This document shows positions 23,201-36,100 of a stretch of 64,000 nucleotides of DNA, piece by piece. The first letter of the stretch is position 1. Each line of letters begins with the position of its first letter. This stretch comes from Tribonema minus. Taxonomy: Eukaryota; Sar; Xanthophyceae; Tribonematales; Tribonemataceae. The translations under genes were made by a program, and so were the position numbers. Under the pieces are notes generated by a model, which did not search any database, was not told where the DNA came from, and saw only the letters and a list, made by a program, of their open reading frames with translations. The stretch lies in assembly GCA_017506865.1 (NCBI GenBank), contig JAFCMP010000555.1, forward strand, positions 186,001 to 250,000, written 5' to 3'.

Positions 23201-26200
23201 ATTTTTTTGGTTGCAGCTGCTGCGTATCGACGCCTTCCTGTTCCGCCGCTGACACCGCGCCTGCTGCGTGCTTTGCGTCGGCAGGCGGTCACTTTCTCCG
23301 GGAAGTCCACGGCGCGGTGCAACATTGCCGGCGCGTGCAGTGTGAGTAGCAGACAGCTCGCGCTTGACGTAAAAAAAATGCACCGACGTAAAAAAAATGC
23401 ACCGAGGCGTTTCTGCTAGTCGCACCGATGCATGTATGCTGCGCTTGCTCCCCGCGCCCTTCCCCTTTCCTCATGTTAGCCCCATATGGGGGGCGATGTA
23501 GAGGGGGGTGCAAGGGGTAGGGTTAGGGTTAGGGTACGGGTCACATTGCGCTCGCGCAATCAGTCTGATGGCTCAGCATCAGCGCCGATGCCCGCCAAAA
23601 GTATTGCCATGATATTCGAATATCAACGGACGTTCGGGTCGAGGCCAGGAGAGGGCCAGAGCTGCGCCGACCTTGTCTGCGCGCGCTACATACTGTAGTG
23701 GCATCCTCCAGGTCAATTTGCGTGTGAAGACACCTTGCACAGGGGCTGTGAATTCAACTCGAGTGCAGAACACTGAAGTGTAACAATGCTCAGCAGCCAG
23801 CCGATCAGATCACGGGACCCGCGATCACGTCGTTGCGACGCACTGCAGTGTGTCGTCTTGTCGCCGCCCCCTGCACCGCAAACAGTGCTCAGGCTCAGTG
23901 ACACACTGTGACACTGATGCTCAGTACAGGGCCGTCGACGCTAACCCTAACCCTAACCCTAACCCTTGACTTACCCCCTAAGGGAACGGCACGCATATGA
24001 GGTCTGCAGCTGCCCCTCTGCAGACCGGTCTGCTGCGCTGACTGCGTTTTCGCACGGTTGTTCGTAGCACCGGTTCATGCGCGAGCGGCAGGGGCTTGAA
24101 GTGCGACATGTTGAATCAACCCTCAAAACATGACCCTCAATCCAACCCTAGCCTAATGCTACGCCAACCATAACCCTCACCTGGCCGTCAATCATGACCC
24201 TCACCTAACCGTCAATTCTAGCACAACCCTCACCCTAGTTCAGCCAAACCCTACCTTAACACTGACCTCAACACTCCCCCTGGCCAAACCGTAACCCTAA
24301 CACTCTCACAGGGCCTCAAGTCAGCACGACATGGGCGGACTAGTGATGTATGTATGCTAACCCTAATCCTAACCCTAAGTGTGTGAATTGCGCGGCTCGC
24401 GGGTCTTGGTGACGCCCTAACCTACCCTAGCCCTAATTTACCCCACCCTAACCCTACCCTAACACTGACCTAACAAGCCCTCACCTAGCCCTAACCCTGA
24501 CACTTTCACTGGGCCTGTGGTTGGCGTGACATGGTGGTACGACGGGTGTATTGCGAGCGCACACAAGCGCGGTTTGATTGTGGACATGAGCGGGGATCGC
24601 TCTCGCGGCATTCCTGCGGCACTCATGCCCTGACCCTAACCCTAGGTTGGCGTGGCTATGGAATCGGTCGCGACAGGTCGTTTGTCATGAGTGTGATGAG
24701 ACGTCACACGCTGCAGCTTTGCTCAACTTCCACTTGAAGTAATTTGCACCCGCGTCCCCCGCGCGCGCTGCGCTGATCAAGTCAGCGCGAGCGCTGCCAT
24801 GCGCAAGCGCAAATGTGACATGCATGTTCGCAGCTGCGTACTTGTGCAATTCACGGCGCACCTGTGCTGATGCCTTCCACAGCACCCTTGATATTTTCAG
24901 AGACCGGTGTGACTTTCAGAGTATATCAGTACTCATGGTACTCTGTTCATTATGGCCTTGCATGATACGTGTGCTTAGTCGCCTGAGTTGCACGCAGCGC
25001 TTGTACCAGTACTACGCATTGTGAGCCTTAACCCAGGCGCTGTTGCTCGCTGCTTCGCGACGCAGGGGTCTATATTCAAGGACACTGCGAGCGCGTTCTG
25101 CAACGCGTCGGGCGCCTGCAAAGTGAGTCGTTGGTGTGAGTCTTTGGTGTGAGTCGTTGGTGAGCATGCGCTGGCATATATTCAACACACAATAGTATAG
25201 CCCTAACCCTAACTGAAACCCGTAACCCTTAATCAGTATGCTCCGCAAAGTATTTCAGTATGCCGGCTCGGACCCTGTCGCGTGTTCTTACATTCTGGGT
25301 GTTGTCTGCTTGTGGCAACATAGATGTACGGCGGCGCAGGCACCGTAGCAGCACTTGTCTGACCCTTTTCATGCAACACCATAGCAGCGGCTTCTTGTTG
25401 AAGTCCTCTTGCTCCATGGCGTCTCGCTCTGACAACCTCAACTTCAACAGGGTCGCGCGTGGCGTCGATTGACAACAGCGCTGCTGTTCATGTCGAATGT
25501 CCGCCTTCATGCCGGCCAACATTGTTGCCGCGTGCCCAACTTCAACTTGAACATGGTCGAGCGTATTGTAGTCAATTGACAAGTGTGCTGATTTGCAACC
25601 TCAAGTGTCCGCCTTCATGCCGGCCAACATTGTTGCCGCGTACCGCAACAGCCGAACGGCGCCGTTAATCCGCTGCGACTGCGCTCCCTTCTGCGGTTAG
25701 CCTCGCATTGACGTCAGCGCTAGAGATGGTATACCATCCTCCCTTGCAGCAGCTAGCTCATTCCTTGCTCGCTCTGTGCTGCCGGTTCGGCAGGGCTCCA
25801 CCTTCAAGGACTCAGTCAAGGCCACGTGCTACCTGAAGGGCGCCTGCAATGTAAGTGCGAACTTCTGCGCCGTGTTTTGTCTCCGCCCTGGTGGCGCTGC
25901 AACTTAAACACTCTGGGCGTTGTCTGGTTGTTGCGACAATGACTGCAGCAGCGGCGACCACGGTCATTGGTCGAAGGCACTTGCGGCTCACCACTCCTTG
26001 TCACCTAGAGCTCTACGATGTTTTGCTTCGTTTCCATTGATGCGCAAGAATACTCGCGCGTCCACGCCATTATCGTGCGCCCTGCAGAAACGCATGAAAG
26101 TGCGGTGCCAATCATATCACGACGGCCGCTCTTGTGCCGATGCCATGCCTAATGGTGTCTCTGTTGCAGCATATGCAAGCAGTCCTTTTGTTGACACTGA

Positions 26201-27775
26201 CGTTAGGTGAAGCCGAGCTCGCAGCAATCCCACGCAGCCGCTCGCGGACTCCCTGCCCCCCCCTGAAGTCAGTACAGGATGCTTTCGTCCCGTCGCAAGC
26301 GCCACGTTTTCAGCCATGTGTCTCATGGCGCTACTGCTGCGCTTGGAACGCGACACGCCATCACGAACTTCATGTGGCAGCGCTGCTCAGCAAGATAACT
26401 TCACATCATGAATCACATGTTGACGTCGTGCTTTCCTGCGCGAGTTGAATGTGCCAGCACTGCTTATTCGAGATTCACATCTCACAGTTGATGTTCACGT
26501 GTCACCATCGTGCGTTTCTGTTCCTTCGCATGCAGAACGCCCTCTTCAAGGACAACGTGGTCGCCAAGTGCTCCCAGAAGGGCACATGCAATGTGAGTCA
26601 TGACTCAGTAGGGTTGCACGAAAGCATATTTTGACGTTCTTTGATGAGGTCAAGTGCCCCTTTTGTGGTGGACTGTGTATGCTCGGAATCGAGCAGACGC
26701 ACCACATGCCCCACAAGTACGCCCTTTGCGCAGCATGTTATCATGCTGAGGTTCGCTAATTACGCATTCCTGGTTGCCTGATACGCCCCAAGTACGCCGT
26801 ATTTGTGTGGCTAATTACGTTTTCGTGCAACCCTTGTCATGAGTCAGGAGTCAAGAATCGCATCATAGAGCTCAACACCTTGCAAGATAGATTGCGTGTG
26901 CATATGATGCTGCACCTGCGGAACAAGGCCGTTGCCTTGCGGCACATGCACGTTTGCAATCGGCGTGCTATGGTGTTTGGACGTGGTTTACTGCTGGCAC
27001 TTTCAGCCTCCATTCAGTGCAAGTTAGGTTACCTAAACCTTATTTTAACCCTGATTATTACGTGTCCGCTCCGCCCTGGAGAGCAAGCTGACTTGCAGCG
27101 CTTCGATATTTGCGTGGTTCAGGAAACAGCATGCGCTGTTGCGGCTGCTCCGCCTTCGGCCGAGTCAATACTGGCAGAATATGCTGTGCAGGCTTTGTGT
27201 GGCCCGGGCAGATAGGCTCTTGAAGATGCGTACACAGTTCAAGCCCTGCGTGAACTTGATGGCGCCCCAGTGTGCAACATACACCTGCTGTACTGCCTTG
27301 CGCCTCATTCCACACGGTCGCGCTATGCGAGGGAGCCAGTCTGAAGGCAGCTGCATGTTGCAAATGGCGTCATGTCTGCAGTTGGATCACCTGCAGCACC
27401 TTGATGAGCGCTGCGCTCCGCCAGATTGAACACACTGGTGCAGCCGCGCATGTCTGCCACCCACCTGCATGCCGTGCTGCTTGCTACAAGCGTGAATGGG
27501 TCGAGAGGGGCAGGTTTGTCCTTGCATGTCGCTCAGCATCACGTTCTTGTACTCTCTTTGATGCTCGCTCAGGGCGCAGAAGCCCAGATGGTGGATGTCC
27601 AGCTTGCAATCGGAGTCTTCATGTGTATTGTGAACTTGTACTCATCTGATGCCGCATGCACGCTCATTCACGTGCTGCACTCTGTCCCTCTCACGCGCGT
27701 GTGCAGGGCTCAAAGTTCTCAGGCAAGGCCTGCTGCTCGGGGGCCGGCTGCCCTGGCGGCGCAGCCAAGTGCTAA
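17235..27775 (+). CDS. Secreted protein built of 19-residue two-cysteine repeats
   Basis: Exon 17235-17327 encodes a signal peptide (hydrophobic VAFLLACTWCAVHA, then IGSGQFAE). An exon ending 18217 encodes a Cys-rich segment (VCVKKVDGRYKCTC..PSCV); its acceptor is uncertain (18119 fits phase). Then come short phase-0 exons: 19206-19256, 19969-20025, 21409-21465, 22629-22685, 23285-23341, 25066-25122, 25794-25850 and 26536-26592. All are 57 bases except the first, which is 51. The last exon is 27707-27775, ending KC-stop. Each 57-base exon encodes one unit of pattern [GA]-[SV]-x-[FVI]-x-x-x-x-x-x-x-C-x-x-x-x-x-C-x, for example GSTFKDSVKATCYLKGACN. The model totals about 236 residues. Each acceptor is CAG or AAG and each donor is GTGAGT-like. 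I do not recognise the repeat. A disulphide-rich extracellular or cell-wall protein is likely (inference). A Cys-rich frame at about 17637-17700 could be a further exon but its phase does not fit. Confidence 0.8.
18180..18480 (+). repeat. Three copies of the Cys-gene exon 2 tail
   Basis: The exon tail with its donor (CACGTGCAAGGAGTCCAAGC..CCTCGTG..GTGAGTCGAGC) is at 18181-18225, nearly identical at 18305-18350, and degraded at about 18432-18465. The intervening intron sequence is copied as well. The second copy keeps an intact donor and could compete in splicing. Confidence 0.85.
21466..21655 (+). repeat. Tandem donor-side repeat after the 21409-21465 exon
   Basis: The first bases of the intron (GTGCGTACCTGCATACC..CTGCTGAGCGCTGCTGATAG) recur at about 21519-21605 and 21609-21650 as related GTGCGTACC..GCTGAGCGYTGCTGATAG blocks. 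These are partial copies of the 5' splice-site region only. Confidence 0.6.
21806..21830 (+). repeat. Interstitial TTAGGG tract
   Basis: TTAGGG units in an intron of the Cys-repeat gene. Related shorter words lie at about 21728-21740 and 22215-22225, and the opposite orientation lies at about 21150-21166. Confidence 0.85.
23075..23341 (+). repeat. Decayed copy of a 57-base repeat exon
   Basis: A block containing TGCTGCGTATCGACGCCTTC, the CGTCGGCAG acceptor and the start of the exon is present twice: at about 23064-23160, and at about 23217-23341 where the exon is intact. The upstream copy begins GCGGTCACTTC like the true exon but then loses its cysteines and donor, so it is a pseudo-exon. 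Confidence 0.75.
23516..23535 (+). repeat. Interstitial TTAGGG tract
   Basis: A short run of TTAGGG units in the intron after exon 23285-23341. Confidence 0.85.
23941..24500. repeat. Degenerate CCCTAA-derived block
   Basis: This starts with a clean CCCTAA run (23941-23966), then about 500 bases of degenerate relatives such as AACCCTCACC, CCTAACCGTC and ACCCTACCTTAAC. It lies inside one intron of the Cys-repeat gene. A segment of the form CCCTAACACTCTCACAGGGCC..GACATGG..GACTAGTG occurs in two diverged versions (about 24293-24350 and 24488-24545). This is the longest telomere-like tract in the window. Confidence 0.75.
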
Positions 27776-27852
27776 GCACACACGTCAACACACGCAAGCG
27801 CGGCTGCTGCTGCGCACGCTGATTGCCATCGAGCGGAGCGCTGCTTGACGAC

Positions 27853-27884
<32 letters not shown>

Positions 27885-28046
27885 GATCAGCAGCAGTGGC
27901 TGCATTACACGCCCGCTCCCCCCCCCCGTGTGGGGTCAAAGATGGCTGTCGCTAACAATGCCATTACAGAGTGCATTGCCTGTGGCAGAGGGGGTGCTGA
28001 GCTCTGAAGCTGAAGCAGGCGACGCGGGCGACATGCACTGCGACTC

Positions 28047-28475
28047 GTGATTGTGACTCGTTTTTGCAACCCAGTCGGCGCGCAACTGCACCGCGGGGGT
28101 GCAGCGGATGATGCAAAAGGGTGCAGCACTAGTGCGCTTTCGTGTTGGTTCTGCCGCTTGCACTGCACGCCAATGGCGCGCGCTTCTGCTTACCAGAAAT
28201 TGTGCTCGTTATGCCAGCGAATGAACTCCAACCATGCCCCCCTCAACATGCAAAATGCTGATTGCACCGCCGTTCTCGCTGTGTTGCTGTGGGTCCCATA
28301 TGAGTGTACCACAGCAGTGCTCAAATGTGTCCGTCCAGATGCCTCTTGTGTTGCGGATGTCAGGTCAATAACAAAAGAATGGCACACCTCTTGGGAATCT
28401 TGCTTCGGTAATGGCGTGCATGAAGAATTCAGACACAAATCAAATGGCTCAACGCCACTGGTCAGCGCCCAGTGA
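28047..28475 (+). other. Cys-rich open frame, uncertain
   Basis: A 142-codon frame on the plus strand lies between two convergent genes and has many cysteines (for example FCRLHC and LCSLCQRM). The minus strand is also open over most of it (28627-28190). No splice or family evidence supports either strand, so it is listed only as a candidate. The rest of 27776-29198 shows a Gln/Ala-type CTG run near 27855-27885 and nothing else recognisable. Confidence 0.2.
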
Positions 28476-29198
28476 CCAGCTCGAGAACTGCGAGCAACCA
28501 CGGATGCATGGGACGTGCGGCTGTTCGTCGTGCGCGAGAGGGGCATGCAGACGCAGGTTAGACGAGTATTAAAAAAAAGGACCCAGGCGTAGTTGATTGC
28601 AAATGCGTTTGACTCCTGCAGAGGCACACCAGCTGCTTGTGTGCTGGCATTGTGTGGCAGCTCAGTGCAATGTGGATTTGCAGCTCATCACAACAAGTAT
28701 CAAGCGCAGTAACTGCACATGGGCTTCTTTTCCTTCATGACCTCCATCAGCTCATAGATGCAGTTTTGTAGTGCATTTCCCAGCTCAGATGCTGCCAAGC
28801 AAATACCGCCTCCCTCTGTCATGCCAAGCACAAGCACACACTGCGTTTGCAAAGCAGCAAAAAAAAAGTCAACATCAATGCTCCTTTGTTTAGCACATGA
28901 CACAGGCGCGCCAGGTGCTAGCATAGCACTTGGCACGCAATTCTCCGGCAGCAGCTGCTACTGCTGCTACCCTTGCCGGCTTTATGTGGTTGCCTTCCGC
29001 CCCGCCTGCCCCCCGCACATTGCCCAACAGACAAGCACAGTACACACAACCGAGGCTGTCCTGTTCAGCGATGGTACAGTGCTGCTGCCGTGAACTCGCC
29101 GCCAAACGACACCACGGATCTCAGCGCATGCCGGCCTTCCGGCAAGTGGCGAGACAAAAAACGGGGGGGGGTAGCAGAGAGAGACGCAGCGGGGTAAA

Positions 29199-32100
29199 TC
29201 AGAAGAGGGACCCCCCCCCGCCCATTCCCCCAAAGTTCATACCCCCTTGCGCCTGCTGGTTGGGCATCCCCCCCCCCATCTGCCCCCCCTGCATCCCCCC
29301 CCCGCCCCCCGGCCACTGCTGCTGGGGGTTCATGCCCATGCCCCCACCCATCTGCCCCCCTCCCTGGCCCATCATCATCATCTGCTGCTGCTGCTGCGGC
29401 GTCATTCCGCCGCCGCCGCCGCCGCCATACATGCCGCCCCCCATTGCCATGGGCTGCTGCTGCTGCTGCTGCTGCGAGTAGCCGCCCATGCCGGGCATTC
29501 CGCGCCCGCCGCCGCCACCGCCGCTCATGCCCATCATCATGCCTCCGTGTGCCTGCGCCACGAAACAGGGATGGCAGCGCGTGCGTGTCAAGCGTGTCAA
29601 GCGCTCGCACGGTGGCGCGCGCAAATTGCGGTTGTGTGCAGAACGCTTCATTTTTGCTTGGGGCAAAACAAGGTTCAGATCCTGCGTGGCTGTCAGGACG
29701 CAAGTGACGCAGTAGAGTGCACCCTTGCAACCTATGCCAATCAGAGGGTAGGGTTAGGACTAGGGTTGGACATGATTGAGGTTAGAGTAGCCCTAACCCT
29801 AACCCAGACGTGATTGATGTGCACAAGTGAAGTGCAGCTACAAGGCAATCGATTGGCCTCCCTCCCCGCTTCCCCCCCCCTGGCCCGCACAGCACGTGTT
29901 TTTGACATGACCATACAATGCACCCCTCCAATGTTGAACTTGGGTGTTCGACATCGATCCATGACTGACCGCCCATTGTTCAGTTTTGATGCAAGCCTTC
30001 TCAACATGCACTTGTGAAAAACACTTCATGCGTCAGTCTGGTTCAATGGGATGGCGCCTGTTGGCCTACCTGTGTACAGCCACATACTTCATGTACGAGC
30101 TGACATAGAACTAAGAAAAACTCCAAATCACATAGGTATATACTTCGTGCATGATGCTAATTCAGTGCAGAGCAAGCGTTGCCCCACCTGCATGCCGCCG
30201 CCGCCGCCGTAGCTGTTGCCAAACCCGTCCAGACCCGCAAAGGCGGTTGTGTTCTGGCGGTCCGCAAGGCCCGATGACACATCCTCATCCTGCTTCTTCT
30301 CCATGTTGGTCTTGAGTCCGCCGAGGTCGACCTGAGGCGTGTACGACAGTGCGTTACATGTTAGAAAAATACGATGGGGGAAGGGGGGGGGGATAAGTAT
30401 TGATGTGGTTGGCCCAAGGCTACAGCTACACAACTGTGCCCTGCATCATTTCGGTGTTGGTCTTCAACCCAAGACAACTGAACGCGACACGATATGTAGA
30501 TTATTGCACTCGAGAATAATATGGTGCGACTAAAATGTAAGGGAATCGTATTCTTATAGCTTTATGATGACCAGCACGGCTTTGCCTGGGGAGGGTTAGG
30601 TCAGGGCTAGGCGCGGCTCCGCGCACGCAACCCGCAGAGCGCGCGCGAGAAGAGAGCATTGCAGAGATGCAAGGGACTGCGTACCTGCACGTTTCAAGCG
30701 AAACCACAAACTTCAGCTGGAGCAAGCATGTTCTTCAAGTTGAAGTACACACGCACAACGTGAACACGCCGCCGTCGCAGACACGTGCAGAGCGCGCGCG
30801 CGCAGACACAGGGCCGCATCTATGGCACACCTACAGTAGAGGTCTACTTTACAATGAGGGTTAGGGTTACGGCGAGCCCTGCTGCCGCACCGCTCTCGAC
30901 ACTCACCAGGCTGGTGACGTCGCCCCACTTGCGGGGCACTCCTCCGGCGCCGCCGCCGCCGCCCGCGCCACCGCCGCCAGCCTGCTGCTGATGCTGCTGC
31001 TGCTGCTGCTGTTGGAACTGCTGCTGCTGCTGCTGGTTGCCGCTGCCCCAGCCCTGCTGCCCGCCCTGGAAGTCTCCAAAGTCCGCGTGCGCGCCGCCGC
31101 CGCCGCCGCCGCTGCTGCCGCCGAACGCCGCAAAGCCGCCCTGCTGCTGCTGGTTTGCGCCCGGCGCCGCGCCCATGCCGCTGAATGAGCCGCTGCCGCT
31201 GCCGCCGCCGCCGCCGCCGGCCATGGGCGACGCCTGAGCGAATGCGCCAAAGGATGGCTGCTGCGCAGTCTGCAGCATGCCGCTGTTGCCGAAGCTCTGC
31301 TGCGGCTGCAGCATGCCGCCGCCGCCGCCGTTGCTCGCGCTTCCGCTGCCGCCGAATGCGGGCTGCTGCTGAGGCAGGCTGCCACCGAAAGCGCCCATCA
31401 TGGCGCCCTGCTGCTGCTGCGGCTGCTGCATGAAGCCGCCTCCAAACGCAGGCTGCTGCTGCTGCTGCGGCTGCTGCTGCTGCTGCGGCGCGCCCCCCAT
31501 CATACCGCCAAACAGGTCCTGCGAGGGCCGCCGCTGCTGCTGCTGCTGCTGCTGCTGCGGGGGCGCCGCCATCATGCTGCCGAACAGGTCCTGCGGCTGC
31601 TGCTGCTGCTGCTGCTGCGCGGCGGCGACCACCGACGCGAACCCCTGCTGCACGGGAGCGGCGGGCGGGAATGCCGCGAAACCCCCCCCAGCCGGCGCGG
31701 CGTTAGAGGTGCCGAAGGGGTCGAAGGGCGCGGCGGCGGGAGCCTGCGGCGCAGCGGCGGCGGCGCCGCCGAATGCGTCCCACTCCGCCGCGGGCGCGCC
31801 CGTCTGCAGCTGCGCCTGCGGCGGCAGGAGAGTCACCGCAGCGTCGCGCGTGAGCGGTGAGAGCAGCAGTGCTCAGTAGATCTGGGCAGCGGGGCGGCGC
31901 GCCGTCGGCGCTGCCGCGATGGCGCGCGTGCGGTCTGCCGCTGCGAGCGCGTCAGCGGCATGTGTGCAGGGCGAGCGGCGGCAGGCGCGGCGCTGCGGCA
32001 TGCGCTTTCCCCCTGAGCGCGCCTGTAACCAAGCGCGTGGGTCTGGAGCTCGACAGAATTGTACTTCTATACAGATACAACTCTCGGGTGCATGCCAATG

Positions 32101-33089
32101 GTGAACGCCGGTGATATAGCGCTGCTGATGAAGGCCGGAGTCGCGCATTGTGCGCTGTATACTTCAAGTATCTCCACTTCAACAAGCGTCTCCCACAGGA
32201 CAGGCAGCGCACCACCCTCGCAGCGACAGCCGCTGCTCACACGCAACCTGTAAGGCAAGCTCTGAGCGTAAGCAGTAAGCGCCGCGTGCCTGACCACTGC
32301 CCTCGCATGCGTCGGGCAGCACCCCGCACCGTCAACCGCTTCTCGACCATGAGCAGAGTCGCGTGTTTGCCTTGCTGCGCTGAGCGCTGCGCCTGCGGCA
32401 GCTCTCGGTGCCTGCGCGTGCGGCCGCACCCAAGGCAGGGATCGCAGGTAATGCCAGTCGCATGCCTCAGCCCCCCCCCCCCCCCGCCGCCGCCTCTCCC
32501 AACCCTGCAGGCAAGCCTCGACGGCTACCACTACCACGACGAGCGCTGCAGTCGCTTCTGAGTTTGCACTATGCACTGCCATCACGACCATGCGTACGTG
32601 CGCGCGCGCAGCCCGCCCGAGTGCTGCCATGAGCGCTGAAACCGTTCTTGGATTCGCAGTGCGCGCTGCGTCTAAGAGCACTCAAGCGCACACCGCATCC
32701 CCACCGTCGCTCGCAAGGAGCGCCGCCACGGGCAGCACTGCTGCTGTCCCCGACTTCACAATGCACTGCACGCCGCCACCGCGACCACAAAGGCAACCGC
32801 AACCGCAACCGCGACCACGATCGCGCACCTGCGGCAGCGCCAGCGGCGGCGCGGCGACCCCCCCCCGCGGGTCAAAGTCCCCCCCCTCCCCCAGCAAATC
32901 CCCCCCTCCGCCCCCCTTCGCCCCCTCCCCGCCGCCCGCGGGCTTCGGCGCCTTCTTCCGCGCGGGCTTCTTCACCTTCGCCTCCGGCTCCTCTAGCGCA
33001 GCGGGCTTCGCAGGCGCCGGCGGCGGGTCGTCCGAGTAGTTGTCGTAGGCGGCGCCGCGACCGCCGTTGGAGCGGTACGAGTCGCCGTA

Positions 33090-33120
<31 letters not shown>

Positions 33121-36100
33121 TAGCCGCCGCCGCCGCTGCGGCCGCCGTAGCCCCTACGTGCGCGCGGCGGCGCAGCGCGGTCGCAGCGGTGAACGGTGAG
33201 AGATTGGGTATACGTGGGCGGTGGACAAGACGGATGCGAAGGCGACAGAGCGCATGTGACTACACAGCTTTGATGACGCCGCCGCCACTGCGGCCGCCGT
33301 AGCCGTAGCCCCTGCGCGCGCGCGGCGGCGCAGCGCAGGCGACGTGGTGAACGGTGAGCGATTGGATATATAAGGGAGGTGGACAAAGCGGATGCGAAGG
33401 CAACGAAGCGCGCGTAGCTAGTGTTGTCGACGCAGCAGCCGCTGCTGCTGGCGGCGGCAGCGGTTGCTCCCGCTGCAAGCGTCGCAGCTGCATGATGTGA
33501 TGGTGAGGAGCGCATCGTAGAAATACTCAGGCGCCAATGTTCACACGACATGTGAATGGCTCCGTCACCCGTCACGGTCGCGCCGGTACGTGTCGCTGCC
33601 GATGCCGCCGTAGCGCACGAAGGAGAAAGATGTGCTGCAAAGCCATCTACTGATTAAGCATCAATGATTAACTCAATGTTCATGTGCAAGTACTTCCGCT
33701 TTTGAAGCACATGCATATTGAAATGACCCCGCTCACCCGTCGCGGTCGCGCCCGCCGTACGTGTCGCTGCCGATGCCGTCGTAGCGCACGGAGGATGCGG
33801 CGTAGCTGCCCGTGTTGCTGATGCCCACATACTTGTCGCGCAGCTGCAAGCGACACGCAGCGCAAGCAGGACGGTGCAGAAGGGGGAGATGGGGGGGTAG
33901 TGCTGCTGAGCCCGCATTTCGACATAGCGGCGTAGCTACCTGTGTTGCGCAGCTGCAGGTGGTCAGGCGATGGCACACAGGGGGAGGTGGGGGGGTTATA
34001 GCTGCTTGGTCCGCGTTTCGACTCCTCCAGATTGGGGCTGTGTTGCGAAGAAAAATATGGTGCTGTGCAGCGTTCGCTGTCGCCCGTGATACTGATGTCC
34101 ACACACTTATCACGCAGATGCAGGAAGTGGGTGGCTCAAGGCTGGACCAGCTATGGCGTGCAAGAGGGGAAGGGATGGGCGGTGACCGCTGTCGAAATTG
34201 TGTTAGGAAGTTCTGAAGGCGTGGACAGGCTCGTTGCGGAAGGGAACCGAGGGGGGAAGAAAGGGGGGGGGGGCACACCGATGCACGCCAATGGGATGGC
34301 AGTCGCTGTTGACGTTGACGTGTGTGATGATGAGCACAAGCAACCTCGACACCACCATATGAATTGCCAACACACATGTATCGCCAAAACGCGCAGCACA
34401 TAAGTCGTGGCCATGCACACTGGCCTGCACCGCTGCCCAGCACACATGTACGTCTGGAGTACACTGCACTCATGTGATATCAGCAGCAGTTTACAGTTGG
34501 CTGCGGCATCTCGAAGGCCTGTCCGGCTCTTGGTGAAGTTGATGCGCGGTCGTGTTGAGGTTTGCAAGCACTGAAGCGGTGACGCTGGTGACTCTCCACT
34601 CCCTGCGCCCTCATTCAAGCGGCAAAGATCAAGTTTGAGCTGCGCTTTCTGCGATAACGTTGATGCTGCTCAACGTCCACCTTTTGCGCTCATTCGCTGC
34701 GCAAGACTTGGTTTGCGGCAGAGTTGAAGTAAAAGCTGAAGTTTCTCAAGCTGGTGACGAACCACTGACCTTTTGCGCGCGCTTGCGCTCCTCGCGGATC
34801 GTGTCGTTGCTCTTCAGCAGCTCGATGAGCTGAGGAAAGGCAGACGCAGGCAGGCAGGCGGCGGCAACGACGGCACACACAGCGCAGCAGCAATAAGGGA
34901 GCGGACGGATGCATTGGTTATAACAGTTACACAGGGAGGCAGTGCTCAGCAGCGGAAGACATGGCCGCGTGGCTGTGTGACGTTGCGGTGCGGCGACGGC
35001 AGCAGAGGCGGTGACGACGTCACCGTAGCGGAGTGCTCAGGAGGTGCGGCAGCACTCACCAGTGAGAGACTTCATTGTTGAAGTTTGGACACGGTATTAG
35101 AGGGTTTCCGGATACTCTAGAGCAAAAATTTGAAACTCGCGCGACTAGAAAAGTCCGAGTTTTCGACGAGTCTTTGCTGAAAATTTCGTAGCAAGTTAGA
35201 AAACTCAGTGAAGAGGCCTCAGCGAGCTCCACTACCACGCGCGTAGTGGGCGGGCAAGCAAGCGTCAGGCGCGTGCAGGCGTGAGTAGTACTGATTCTGC
35301 CAGACAACACATGATGCGTGAGCGTACAGAGAAGCCATGTAGCATCAACTACCAGTATGTGGGGTTCACGCGAATTCGGTTGAATGAACAGAGGTCGCCT
35401 GCTGCGCAGCCACTAGACGCGTGTGTCCTATCCACTTATCCGCCAGAGGTCATCGTGAGTATGGCTAGCTCTATCGTGTGCGCAATCGACTGGTACTGTT
35501 AGGCGGCTGCTTCGTGTGACACGCTGTGTTCTCGTCTCTCAAGAAAACCTTCAGGCGGATTGCGTGCAGCCGTGCGCGAGCGGGATGGGAGTCACGGTGC
35601 ACAAGACAGCATGACGTTCCACAATGAAGCTGACAATCGCTTGCTGCATCTCACGCGCAAACAACACGGTGCAGGCCTGCGCGTGGCCCCCATGCGTGAG
35701 TCACGGCATCCAGGGCGGCTGAATGCACACCATGTTCTCACTGCACACGCGCCAACCTCGCGTCAGCCGTACTGGATAGCCTTGCCGACAGTACTACAAC
35801 CTCACCTGTGCTTACATTGTACCAGATTGCGCTCGTGTCACGCGCACAAGGCTTTTCCAGAGTGCACGCCTGGCGCTTGTTTCTAGAGAAGCTCCAGAGT
35901 GTTGCATTACAAAAAAGAGTGCTCGCCCACTCTGAAACCAGAAATGAGACGATTTCTAGAAAAAGCAAGATGAACGGCCGAGTCAAGACTCGCGCTTCTC
36001 TAAAAATCGAATTTCTAGTTCGAAAGTAGAAAACTCGGAAACCCTCTATTGCAAAGAAATACGAGCACCGTTAGTCGCGAGAGCTGCGCCTGCACCCCCT

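Noticed and set aside
30991-31879. Plus-strand Cys/Ala-rich and Leu-rich frames opposite the epsin Gln-rich exon
   Set aside because: They are antisense readings of CAG/GCC-type repeats; the minus strand has the phase-consistent epsin exon.
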